DNA from: Acidisoma sp. PAMC 29798
GTDB taxonomy: Bacteria; Pseudomonadota; Alphaproteobacteria; Acetobacterales; Acetobacteraceae
Direction of reading: 5' to 3'
Length of the DNA stretch: 64,000 bases
Assembly: GCF_030252425.1 (NCBI RefSeq)
Contig: NZ_CP126994.1
Location: 496,001 to 560,000 of the forward strand
Part shown: piece by piece, positions 54,449 to 62,270 of the stretch
Numbering within the stretch: position 1 is the stretch's first letter
Layout of the letters: each line of letters begins with the position of its first letter
Program-made: the position numbers and the translations under genes
The notes under the pieces: generated by a model
The model's input: only the letters and a program-made list of their open reading frames with translations
Databases searched by the model: none
Told to the model about the DNA's origin: nothing

Positions 54449-54519
54449 GGTGGATGACGCTGCGCTTATCCACCCTACCAACACGCGCAGTAGGGCGGAT
54501 GAGCGAAGCGTTATTCGCC
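54449..54519. repeat. Inverted pair of GTAGGGCGGA-type repeats
   Basis: A reverse copy at 54449-54478 and a forward copy at 54490-54519, separated by 11 bases. The pair forms a larger mosaic palindrome between the LysE exporter and the DUF4160 gene. Confidence 0.78.
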
Positions 54520-54585
54520 ACGAGGCGATACCATGCCATCACGGACTCGATTTTCCAAGCGCTTGGGTTTATGGTGTAAAGGCTT

Positions 54586-54816
54586 ATGCCAACGGTTCTG
54601 ATCCTTGATGGCTTAAGGGTTGCGATCTACCCGAACGATCACCCTCCCGCGCATGTGCATGTCTTGGGGCCGGGATGGTCCGTGGTGATCAACATCCATG
54701 TCATGGAGGTCAGAACGGTCGTCCGATGCAGCGAGCGCGACGCCAGGAGAGCTGTTGGAATCGTTGCCGCAAACAAGGCGGCTCTCATTGAGGCGTGGAG
54801 GAGGATACATGGCTGA
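54586..54816 (+). CDS. DUF4160 domain protein
   Basis: A 76-residue protein with the family motif IYPNDHPPAHVHV (residues 14-26), which could bind metal through its histidines. AAAGG lies before the ATG at 54586. It overlaps the next gene by eight bases, and that gene encodes a DUF2442 protein. The two families are regularly adjacent and are suspected to be a toxin-antitoxin pair. The biochemical role is not known. Confidence 0.85.
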   Translation: MPTVLILDGLRVAIYPNDHPPAHVHVLGPGWSVVINIHVMEVRTVVRCSERDARRAVGIVAANKAALIEAWRRIHG

Positions 54817-55225
54817 TCTGACCACAGAGGAGTTCGAGGCCGCCAAGGCTCGCGGCGATGCCCTTCTGCGCGGGCCCATTGCCGTGAGTGCCCACTATGA
54901 TCAGGGCCGCGACCGGGTCATCGTGCGGCTGTCGACCGGTGTTGAACTGGGATTGACACCGCGCGACGTCGAGGGTCTGCGAGACGCCTCGGCTGAAGAC
55001 CTGACAGTCATCGACATAGAGGCGGCCGGCCTCGGTCTTCATTTCCCAAAGATCGACGCGGATCTTTATGTGCCCGCCCTTCTGGAAGGCGTGTTGGGGT
55101 CGCGGCGCTGGATGGCTGCGCGCCTCGGCGCGGCCGGCGGGCAGGCCCGCACCGAAGCCAAGGCGGTGACCGCCCGTGAGAACGGAAAACGAGGCGGGCG
55201 GCCCCGCAACGTGGCGACCGCATGA
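54809..55225 (+). CDS. DUF2442 domain protein
   Basis: A 138-residue protein. The first half (AHYDQGRDRVIVRLSTGVELGLTPRDVEGLRDAS) and LHFPKIDADLYVPALLEGVLGSRRWMA are the DUF2442 marks. The C-terminus is basic (RENGKRGGRPRN), like DNA-binding tails of antitoxins. GGAGGAGG lies just before the ATG, stronger than the site of its partner, as expected if it were an antitoxin. The start at 54809 is inside the end of the DUF4160 gene. Confidence 0.82.
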   Translation: MADLTTEEFEAAKARGDALLRGPIAVSAHYDQGRDRVIVRLSTGVELGLTPRDVEGLRDASAEDLTVIDIEAAGLGLHFPKIDADLYVPALLEGVLGSRRWMAARLGAAGGQARTEAKAVTARENGKRGGRPRNVATA

Positions 55226-55251
55226 GCCAGCGCGTGCGGAAACGATACAAT

Positions 55252-55372
55252 CGTCATGCGCGGACTCGATCCGCGGGCCTACCCGTTACTGCGTCGGAAC
55301 GTCGTGATGGCGCCACGAGGGGTGGGTCCCCGGGCGCGCCGCCTGGCGGTCAAGCCCGGGGATGACAATGGT
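55252..55372. repeat. REP-like mosaic element
   Basis: The first unit (55252-55285) folds with CGCGGA/TCCGCG arms around CTCGA and shares its core with the palindrome at 17430-17460. The second, in opposite direction (about 55325-55372), pairs CCCCGGG with CCCGGGG and ends in GATGAC, the mirror of the start GTCATGC. It lies between DUF2442 and the convergent kinase gene. Confidence 0.65.
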
Positions 55373-55395
55373 CCTGGGGGCGATGGTTTCGCCGC

Positions 55396-56754
55396 CTATT
55401 TCGGCGGGGGAACCCCGGCAACTGACAAGGCCTCAGCCTGGCGCTGCGCGACCATCCCCTCGTCGTAATCGGCCGTCACTTCGCGGTATAGCTTGCTCCA
55501 GTTCAGCTCCGCCTTGAGGCGCAGGAACACGCTGCCCAGCCCCACCGCCGAACGGTCCATCAGCACGAATTCGCGTGGCGGGCGAACGCCGCCGATGCTC
55601 TTCAAGCCGGAATGCACACCCTCCGCGACCGTGCGGCCGAACTGGCCATCAGTCTCTTGGATGCGGCGCACCCGGTCCTCCAACAAAGGCTCATACAAGA
55701 ACCGCGCCCAGCCATTGAGCACCGTCACCTTCTCGGGCGTGATGTCCTGGAAACCCCAGCCGCGATAAGCATCGCCCGCCTTGGCGTCGTCCTGGTCGCG
55801 CACCGCTTCGAACAGGGCGATCACGCCGCTCACGAAGCTTGGGGGAAAGACCCGGATCGCCCCGAAGTCGAGCAGGTTCACGGCGCCATCGGGCCGCACC
55901 TGGTAATTGCCCAGATGCGGGTCGCCGTGAATGATGCCGTAGCGGTAGAAGGGCACATACCAGGCGCGGAACAGCGCCTCGGCCACACGATTGCGGGCCT
56001 CCAGCGGCGGATCAGTCTCGATCCAGCGCTGCAAAGGCCCACCCTCCAGCCAGCTCATGGTCAGCAGGCGGGGCGTGGTCAATTCGGGGATCGCGACCGG
56101 CACATGCACATCCGCGACATCGGCGAGCATCGCCTCATAGAGGCGCATCTGCGCCGCCTCACGCAGGTAATCCAGCTCCTCACGCAGCCGTTCGGCGAGT
56201 TCCTTGTAGATCTCGTCGTTCTGGATGGCGTTATCCATGCGGTGATAAATCGCCATCGCGAGCTTGAGTTGGCGAAGATCAGCCTCCACCGTGCTCGGCA
56301 TGTCCGGGTATTGCAGCTTGCAGGCGACCTCGCGCCCGTCGTGCAGCGTCGCCTTGTGAACCTGTCCCAGGCTCGCCGCCGCAGACGCGTCCTGGCTGAA
56401 ACTGGCAAAGCGAGACTGCCACTCCGGCCCCAATTCGCCCGCCATGCGGCGCCGCACGAAAGGCCAGCCCATGGGGGGCGCATTGGCCTGCAGTTCCGAC
56501 AGTTCCGCTGCGTATTCCGGGGGCAGGGCGTCCGGAATGGTGGTCAGAATCTGCGCCACCTTCATCAGCGGCCCCTTCAGGCCGCCCAGGATCGCGCGCA
56601 GGTCTTCGGCATGGGCGGCGCGATCCGTCTTGATGCCGAAGACGCGCTCCCCCGCCACGCGGGCCGCGATGCCGCCGACCGCACCGGAGGTGCGCGCGAA
56701 ACGCCGCACACCGCCGAAGAAGGTCGCTTCTCGGCCTTCCACCTTGTCAGCCAT
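55396..56754 (-). CDS. ABC1/AarF/UbiB family atypical protein kinase-like protein
   Basis: A 452-residue UbiB/COQ8-family protein, a group that supports ubiquinone synthesis through ATPase activity. The Ala-rich loop AAASLGQVHKA, the invariant lysine in VACKLQYPDM, HGDPHLGNYQ and NLLDFGAIRVF are visible. The KxGQ motif near residue 63 reads KVAQ, with Ala for Gly. No C-terminal membrane spans are seen. The ATG at 56754 overlaps the M3 peptidase stop by eight bases. Its role in quinone synthesis is inferred; UbiK, encoded elsewhere here, belongs to the same pathway. Confidence 0.88.
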   Translation of the reverse strand: MADKVEGREATFFGGVRRFARTSGAVGGIAARVAGERVFGIKTDRAAHAEDLRAILGGLKGPLMKVAQILTTIPDALPPEYAAELSELQANAPPMGWPFVRRRMAGELGPEWQSRFASFSQDASAAASLGQVHKATLHDGREVACKLQYPDMPSTVEADLRQLKLAMAIYHRMDNAIQNDEIYKELAERLREELDYLREAAQMRLYEAMLADVADVHVPVAIPELTTPRLLTMSWLEGGPLQRWIETDPPLEARNRVAEALFRAWYVPFYRYGIIHGDPHLGNYQVRPDGAVNLLDFGAIRVFPPSFVSGVIALFEAVRDQDDAKAGDAYRGWGFQDITPEKVTVLNGWARFLYEPLLEDRVRRIQETDGQFGRTVAEGVHSGLKSIGGVRPPREFVLMDRSAVGLGSVFLRLKAELNWSKLYREVTADYDEGMVAQRQAEALSVAGVPPPK

Positions 56755-58603
56755 GCGGCATGGTCCTGTGCCCGTCGCTGTCGTCTGCTTCCAACTGATC
56801 GATGAAGCCCGCGATGATGTCGAGCCCGCGTGTCCAGAAGGCGGGGTCCGCCGCATCCAATCCGAAGGGTGCCAGCAGCTCCCGATGCCGCTTCGTCCCA
56901 CCGGCCCGCAGCATGTCCAGATATTTTTCCTGGAAGCGGGGATGGCCGTCCTGGAACTCGGCATACAGCGCGTTGACCAAGCAATCCCCGAAGGCATAGG
57001 CGTAGACGTAGAAGGGCGAATGCACGAAGTGCGGAATATAGGCCCAATAGCAGGCGTAATCGGGCGTGAAGGTGAAGGCCGGCCCCAGGCTCTCGGTCTG
57101 GATATCCATCCAGATTTCGCCGATACGCTCGGGCAGCAATTCGCCGCTGCGTCGCTCCGCATGAAGTTTTGCTTCGAAACGGTAGAAGGCAATCTGCCGC
57201 ACCACCGTATTCAGCATATCCTCCACCTTGTTCGCCAGCATCAGGCGTCGGCGCGCCGGATCAGTCTCGGCGTCCAGGATGGCGCGAAACGTCAGCATCT
57301 CCCCGAAGACGCTGGCGGTTTCAGCGAGGGTCAGCGGCGTGCCGGAACGCAGATAGCCCTGCGCCTCCCCCGCCAGAACCTGATGGACGCCATGGCCGAG
57401 TTCATGCGCGAGCGTCATCACGTCCCGCGTGCGGCCGTGGTAGTTCATCAAGATATAGGGATGGGCCGAAGGCACGGTCGGATGCGCGAAGGCACCGCCC
57501 GACTTGCCGGGCCGCAGGCCGGCGTCGATCCAGGGCTTGTCGAAGAAGCGACTGCCGACATCGGCGAGCACCGGGCTAAAGCCGCTATACGCCGACAGCA
57601 CGCGCGCGCGCGCCTCGTCCCAGGGGATCGTCTGGTCGACATCGGCGGGAAGCGGGGCGTTGCGGTCCCAATGCTGGAGCTTGGGCAGGCCGAGCCAACC
57701 GGCCTTCAGCGTGTAATAGCGGTGTGACAGCCGGGGAAAATTGGCCACGACAGCGGAGACCAAAGCCTCGACAACCTCGTCCTCCACCATGTTGGAGCGG
57801 TTGCGGTAGCTTCCCGGTGACGGATAGTGGCGCCAGCGGTCCGACGTCTCCTTATCCTTGGCCAGGGTATTGGTGATCAAAGAAAATAGCCGGATATTCT
57901 GCGCGAAGGTCGCGCTGATGGCCGTGGCAGCCGCTTCGCGCTTCGCGCGGTCGCGGTCTGACATGAGGTTGAGGGCATCGCTGACCGTCAGCTGGTCTTC
58001 CCCGACTGTGACCTTCAGGCCCGACATCGTTTCATCGAAAAGGCGGCTCCAGGCGCTGGCGCCGGTGACTTCCTTTTCATGCAGCAGCGTCTCGATCTCA
58101 TCGGACAGTTGGTGCGGCTTGAAGACCCGCAAATCATCGAGCCAGGAGCGCCAGCCCGCGAGCGCCGGGTCCAGCAACTTGGGGGCGAGGTCGGTTTCGT
58201 CCAGACGGTTCAGTTCCAGCGTGAAGAACAACAGGTCGGTGGTGATCTCCGTCACTTTTTCGCTCATCGACTGGTAGAAGCGCGCGATCACGGGGTCGGA
58301 CGAATCCCCGCTGAACAGGAGTTGCGCATAGGACATGATGCGCCCCAGCCTCTCCTCGATCCGCTCATAGCCAATCAGCGCCTCGGCGAGGCCGGCGGCG
58401 GTCTGGTCTGCGAGTTTTCCCGCATAGGCCTGTCGGAAGGCCGCGGATTCGGCCCGCGCCTGATCCAGATCGCGCAGCAGGGCCGGGCTTTCCATGCCGT
58501 CGTAGAGATCGGTCAGATCCCAACGCGGCAACAGCTCCGCCGGGGCAAGCGCCGCCATCGCGGCAGGGCTATCCGGCAGACGCGGTGTGTCGCCTCGAAC
58601 CAT
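56747..58603 (-). CDS. pepF: M3 family oligoendopeptidase (PepF-like)
   Basis: A 618-residue zinc metallopeptidase that trims oligopeptides in the cytoplasm. The active site is AHELGHGVHQ near residue 398, with the third ligand Glu in TLAETASVFGEML. The PepF-type N-terminal helical domain opens with RWDLTDLYDG. GGAGA lies before the ATG at 58603. It is co-transcribed with the ABC1-kinase gene (8-base overlap), a pairing seen in related bacteria without a known reason. Confidence 0.92.
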   Translation of the reverse strand: MVRGDTPRLPDSPAAMAALAPAELLPRWDLTDLYDGMESPALLRDLDQARAESAAFRQAYAGKLADQTAAGLAEALIGYERIEERLGRIMSYAQLLFSGDSSDPVIARFYQSMSEKVTEITTDLLFFTLELNRLDETDLAPKLLDPALAGWRSWLDDLRVFKPHQLSDEIETLLHEKEVTGASAWSRLFDETMSGLKVTVGEDQLTVSDALNLMSDRDRAKREAAATAISATFAQNIRLFSLITNTLAKDKETSDRWRHYPSPGSYRNRSNMVEDEVVEALVSAVVANFPRLSHRYYTLKAGWLGLPKLQHWDRNAPLPADVDQTIPWDEARARVLSAYSGFSPVLADVGSRFFDKPWIDAGLRPGKSGGAFAHPTVPSAHPYILMNYHGRTRDVMTLAHELGHGVHQVLAGEAQGYLRSGTPLTLAETASVFGEMLTFRAILDAETDPARRRLMLANKVEDMLNTVVRQIAFYRFEAKLHAERRSGELLPERIGEIWMDIQTESLGPAFTFTPDYACYWAYIPHFVHSPFYVYAYAFGDCLVNALYAEFQDGHPRFQEKYLDMLRAGGTKRHRELLAPFGLDAADPAFWTRGLDIIAGFIDQLEADDSDGHRTMPHG

Positions 58604-58693
58604 GTCTAGTCTCCTTCGCTCTGCCGAGATAGTTTAGGGCAAGCATCGGCAGGGTCATAGCGTCGGGCAGCGCAGGGCTCGTGATGCCCCCGC

Positions 58694-59635
58694 TCATTCC
58701 GCGGCGCTGCGCAGGCCGACGTCGCCATGCCGACGGGTCTGGGCCTTCACCAGCCGGTCCATCTTACGCAGATCGGCCTCTTCCAGATTAAGCGCCGCAT
58801 CGACCCAGACATCGACGACGGCGATCAATTCTTCACGGGTGAGCGGGTGGACGCGATGGCGCGCCTGCAAAACCGCCTGATGCGTATTGTAGCGGCGGTC
58901 CAGCCGCGCGAGGTACGTGCGCAGGGTTGCTTCGCCATCGCCATCCTCGGCCAGGACATCCACCAGGCCCATGTCGTAAAGCTCCGTCGCCGTGAAGACG
59001 CGGCCGCTGAGGATCAGCTTCTCGGCGCGGATGGCATCCATCCGGCGTGACAGAAACGAATAGGCGCCCATGCCGGGGAACAGGTTGAACAGCACTTCCG
59101 GCAGGCCGAAAGTCGCGCTCTTTTCCGCGACGATATGGTTGCAGGACAGCGCCGCCTCGAAGCCACCGCCCAGCGCCGCGCCCTGAACGAGAGCGACGGT
59201 CGTGACCCTGTGGTCGTAGCCGGTGGCATTGGTATAGACGATGTCGATGCAGGCATGGGCATAGGCCTGAAGCGCCGCGCGGTTTCCGGCGCGGATCTGG
59301 GCGCCGAACAAGTGCAGGTCTCCGCCAAGGTTGAACGCGCCCGGAATGCGGGAGCCGACCACGACATAGCGAAACGCCGCAGGCGCCGGCGCGGTCGTTG
59401 CGCAGTAGATATCGCGCTGGATCGCGCTCATGTCGCGCAGCAGTTCCGGTGTGTAGCTGGGGCGGCCATCCGGGCGCATGAAGCAGAACAGGGCGCGGGC
59501 ATGCGGATCAAGTTCCACCTGCATCGTTGGGTAGTAGCCGGATGTGAGGTTGGCGAGCGCGCCATCCTGACTTTGCAGGCGGCCCCCGGCCTGAGCGGCG
59601 GAGGCGAGTATTCGGGGATTGGTAATGAAGGTCAT
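58694..59635 (-). CDS. rpfF: RpfF-type diffusible signal factor (DSF) synthase
   Basis: A 313-residue crotonase-fold enzyme of the RpfF type, which makes cis-2-unsaturated fatty acid signals from acyl-ACP. The N-terminal block YYPTMQVELDPHARALF and GSRIPGAFNLGGDLHLF match RpfF rather than ordinary enoyl-CoA hydratases. The two catalytic glutamates are Glu160 (GGGFEAAL) and Glu180 (GLPEVLFNLFPGMGAYSFL), 20 apart as in RpfF (141 and 161). The start is the ATG at 59635 with GGAG upstream; a TTG at 59647 lies further out. It is divergent from the response regulator and RpfC-like kinase genes. Confidence 0.9.
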   Translation of the reverse strand: MTFITNPRILASAAQAGGRLQSQDGALANLTSGYYPTMQVELDPHARALFCFMRPDGRPSYTPELLRDMSAIQRDIYCATTAPAPAAFRYVVVGSRIPGAFNLGGDLHLFGAQIRAGNRAALQAYAHACIDIVYTNATGYDHRVTTVALVQGAALGGGFEAALSCNHIVAEKSATFGLPEVLFNLFPGMGAYSFLSRRMDAIRAEKLILSGRVFTATELYDMGLVDVLAEDGDGEATLRTYLARLDRRYNTHQAVLQARHRVHPLTREELIAVVDVWVDAALNLEEADLRKMDRLVKAQTRRHGDVGLRSAAE

Positions 59636-59968
59636 GGTAGTCTCCAAACAGAAAAGATGGTGATCGATGTGACGGAGGAACGAAACGCCCCCGGACCAGA
59701 CTAATCTTCAGGTTGCAGGCGCCTCTTCAAGTCCACGTGTCCTTAGGCGAGTGATGCCATAGTGAAGGGTTTTTCCGGGATACGCCCGAAACCCTGGCTC
59801 GCAAATCGCCCCTAAAGGGGATAAATTTCTACGCCTATTGTGTCGCGCATCAGTGGATTGGCGGAGATTAAGGTTCTAGTCCGCGTTCACTTGGTCTAGG
59901 GATGGCGCCAGTGAGCGGGCGTCCCCCAACCTGTCCCGGGTCCGGGTGGCGTCGTAATTGGGGACGCC
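59636..59968. other. Divergent control region between rpfF and the response regulator gene
   Basis: No gene is seen in these 333 bases. Two folded elements stand out. AGGGTTT to AAACCCT (59766-59795) is a bulged hairpin with an inner CGGG/CCCG. CCCCTAAAGGGG (about 59811-59822) is a short near-palindrome followed by an A/T-rich run. They could be operators or leader structures for either direction. Clear -35/-10 boxes are not evident. Confidence 0.5.
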
Positions 59969-62113
59969 ATGCCGTTTATCGTCATCGTTGATGACCGCGC
60001 GACGAACCGGGCGATCTTCTCGAAGCTCGCAGGTTTGCTGGGCGACGAGATCCAGGTTGAAGCGTTTTCGGGTCCTGACCCGGCGCTGGCCTGGATCGCG
60101 ACCAGGACTCCCGACCTGATCATTACTGACTTCAAAATGCCGCAGATGACCGGCGCCAAATTCACGCAGCGGGTGCGTGCGCTGCCCAATGGCGTCGATG
60201 TGCCGATCATCGTGATGACCGCCTATGACGACCGCGAGTATCGATTGGAGGCTTTGGAGGCCGGTGCGACGGACTTCGTCCAGTCACCGATCGATCATGC
60301 GGAATTCGTGACGCGGGCGCGCAACCTGCTGAAGCTCGGCACCCGCCAAAAGCTGATCCGCAATCGCGCGCATGCTTTGGCGCAAGAACTTCACGACGTC
60401 GAGCAGGAGCGGCAGGAGCTGCTGCGCGACAGCCGCGATCGCCTCGCGCAGGTGATCGATACGGTGCCCGCCATGATCAGCGCATCGGATCGGCATGGTG
60501 ACTGCATCTTCGTCAACGCCTTCCAGGCAAGCCTGATCGGGCCCGGCGGCCCTAACCCGAATGGCCGGGCGGCTGCCTTCGAGGGCGAGCACGGCATGCG
60601 GTCGCGGCAACTGGACGCGCGTGTCTTTTCGAGCGGTCTGCCCTTGCCGGCCTTCGAGGAGGAGATCGAGGATTCCGCCGGCGTTTCCAGAGTTTTTCTG
60701 ACAACGAAGACGCCGCTGACAACCGGCCCGGATGTCGTGACTTCGGTGCTGACCACATCCCTCGACATCACCGAGCGGAAGCGTGCCGAGCGCTACCTGC
60801 ATCATCTTGCCCATCACGACCCGCTGACGGGCCTGCCGAACCGCCTGCAACTTCATCTTCGCCTGCAGAACGTGGTCGATCGCGCGGCTCTGGATGAGAC
60901 CGTTTTCGCCCTGCATTTCCTGGATCTCGACCGCTTCAAGAGCATCAATGACGCCTTCGGCCACCACACGGGCGATGCGCTACTCATTCAGGTGGCCGAC
61001 CGGTTGCGGCGTCTTGTACGCAGCACCGACACGATCGGTCGCCTGGGTGGAGACGAATTCGCGATCATCCAAACCGGGATCGAGGGTCCGGGCGAAGCCG
61101 AGGTCCTGGCCGCCCGCATCACCGAGGCGTTCGCCGAGCCTTTCGTGCTCGACGATCGGCCCATCAGCAGCAGTTGCAGCCTCGGCATTACCTTGTTCCC
61201 GACGGATGGGACGACGCTGGAAAGCCTGCTCAAGACGGCGGATCTGGCGATGTATCGCGCCAAGCAGCGGGGTCGCAATCGGTTTTGCCGCTTCGAGCCG
61301 GCGATGCAGGCCTCGGTGCAGGATGCGGCTCAGCTTGAAATCGACTTGCGGGCGGGGCTGCTGCGGAACGAACTCACGCTCCATTATCAGCCCCAGCTCG
61401 ACGCCAGCAGCCGCGCGATCACGGGGGTCGAGGCGCTGGTGCGCTGGAACCATCCGACCCGGGGTCTGCTAGCGCCTAATCATTTCCTGCCTTTGGCGGA
61501 AGACGCCGGGTTGATGGATCACCTCAACATTTGGGTGTTGGAGGCAGCCTGCCGGCAGGCTGCGGCTTGGGAAAGTGCAGCCATGCCCACCCGCGTCGCG
61601 ATCAACCTGTCGGCAACCATCTTCCGCCAGCACGATATCGCACGGCTGGTCGGGGACGCGGTGACACAGGCGGGGGTGTCACCTGGCCTCATCGACATCG
61701 AATTGACCGAGACGACCTATCTCGACGACCAGGAGACGGCGCGGCGCCAGCTTCTGGAACTCCAGGCGCTCGGCATCTCCTTTTCGATCGATGACTTCGG
61801 AACCGGCTACGCGTCCTTCAGCTATATCGAAAACCTTCCCGTCAATCGGCTCAAGATCGATCAGGTCTTCATCCAGAACATCACGACCCGAACCGGCGGC
61901 TCGGCGATCATTCGGGCGATCATCGGCTTGGGCCGAGGGCTGGGGCTGCGGGTGGTCGCGGAGGGCGTGGAAACCGAGGCACAGCTGGCCGAGCTTTTGG
62001 CCGAGGGCTGCGACGAGGTTCAGGGCTTTCTGTTCAGCCGGCCGCTGCCTGCGGCGGAGTTCGAGGCCTATTACCGGGCTCATACCATCACGCTGTCCCC
62101 AGCGAGCCATTGA
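59969..62113 (+). CDS. Response regulator: RpfG-like REC joined to PAS, GGDEF and EAL
   Basis: A 714-residue cytoplasmic protein. Residues 1-125 are a receiver with acidic pair Asp8-Asp9, phospho-acceptor Asp54 ([11 protein letters not shown]) and [24 protein letters not shown], the wording of RpfG receivers. A coiled coil (about 128-160) and a PAS domain (about 160-265) follow. The GGDEF domain is intact (LGGDEF near 360, inhibitory RSTD upstream). The EAL domain keeps EALVRW, NLSATIF, ELTET, DDFGTGY and AEGVET. RpfG itself carries HD-GYP, so the output module differs. It is probably phosphorylated by the RpfC-like kinase encoded 157 bases downstream. Confidence 0.93.
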   Translation: MPFIVIVDDRATNRAIFSKLAGLLGDEIQVEAFSGPDPALAWIATRTPDLIITDFKMPQMTGAKFTQRVRALPNGVDVPIIVMTAYDDREYRLEALEAGATDFVQSPIDHAEFVTRARNLLKLGTRQKLIRNRAHALAQELHDVEQERQELLRDSRDRLAQVIDTVPAMISASDRHGDCIFVNAFQASLIGPGGPNPNGRAAAFEGEHGMRSRQLDARVFSSGLPLPAFEEEIEDSAGVSRVFLTTKTPLTTGPDVVTSVLTTSLDITERKRAERYLHHLAHHDPLTGLPNRLQLHLRLQNVVDRAALDETVFALHFLDLDRFKSINDAFGHHTGDALLIQVADRLRRLVRSTDTIGRLGGDEFAIIQTGIEGPGEAEVLAARITEAFAEPFVLDDRPISSSCSLGITLFPTDGTTLESLLKTADLAMYRAKQRGRNRFCRFEPAMQASVQDAAQLEIDLRAGLLRNELTLHYQPQLDASSRAITGVEALVRWNHPTRGLLAPNHFLPLAEDAGLMDHLNIWVLEAACRQAAAWESAAMPTRVAINLSATIFRQHDIARLVGDAVTQAGVSPGLIDIELTETTYLDDQETARRQLLELQALGISFSIDDFGTGYASFSYIENLPVNRLKIDQVFIQNITTRTGGSAIIRAIIGLGRGLGLRVVAEGVETEAQLAELLAEGCDEVQGFLFSRPLPAAEFEAYYRAHTITLSPASH

Positions 62114-62270
62114 ACTGCCGCTTCCGCCATCGGCAAATCGTTACAAATCGTTGCGAATTTGTTGGACCCCGCAGGGGGACAGTGGCAAACCGGCAAACCT
62201 GAACGGGTCAAAGACCCGCGTGCCTGGATCGGCTGCGATATCCTATGTGCCGCAACCGGATATGGTTTGA

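Noticed and set aside
59766-59822. A cyclic-di-GMP riboswitch before the response regulator gene
   Set aside because: Hairpins are present, but I see no GEMM-type conserved core or tetraloop/receptor pattern.
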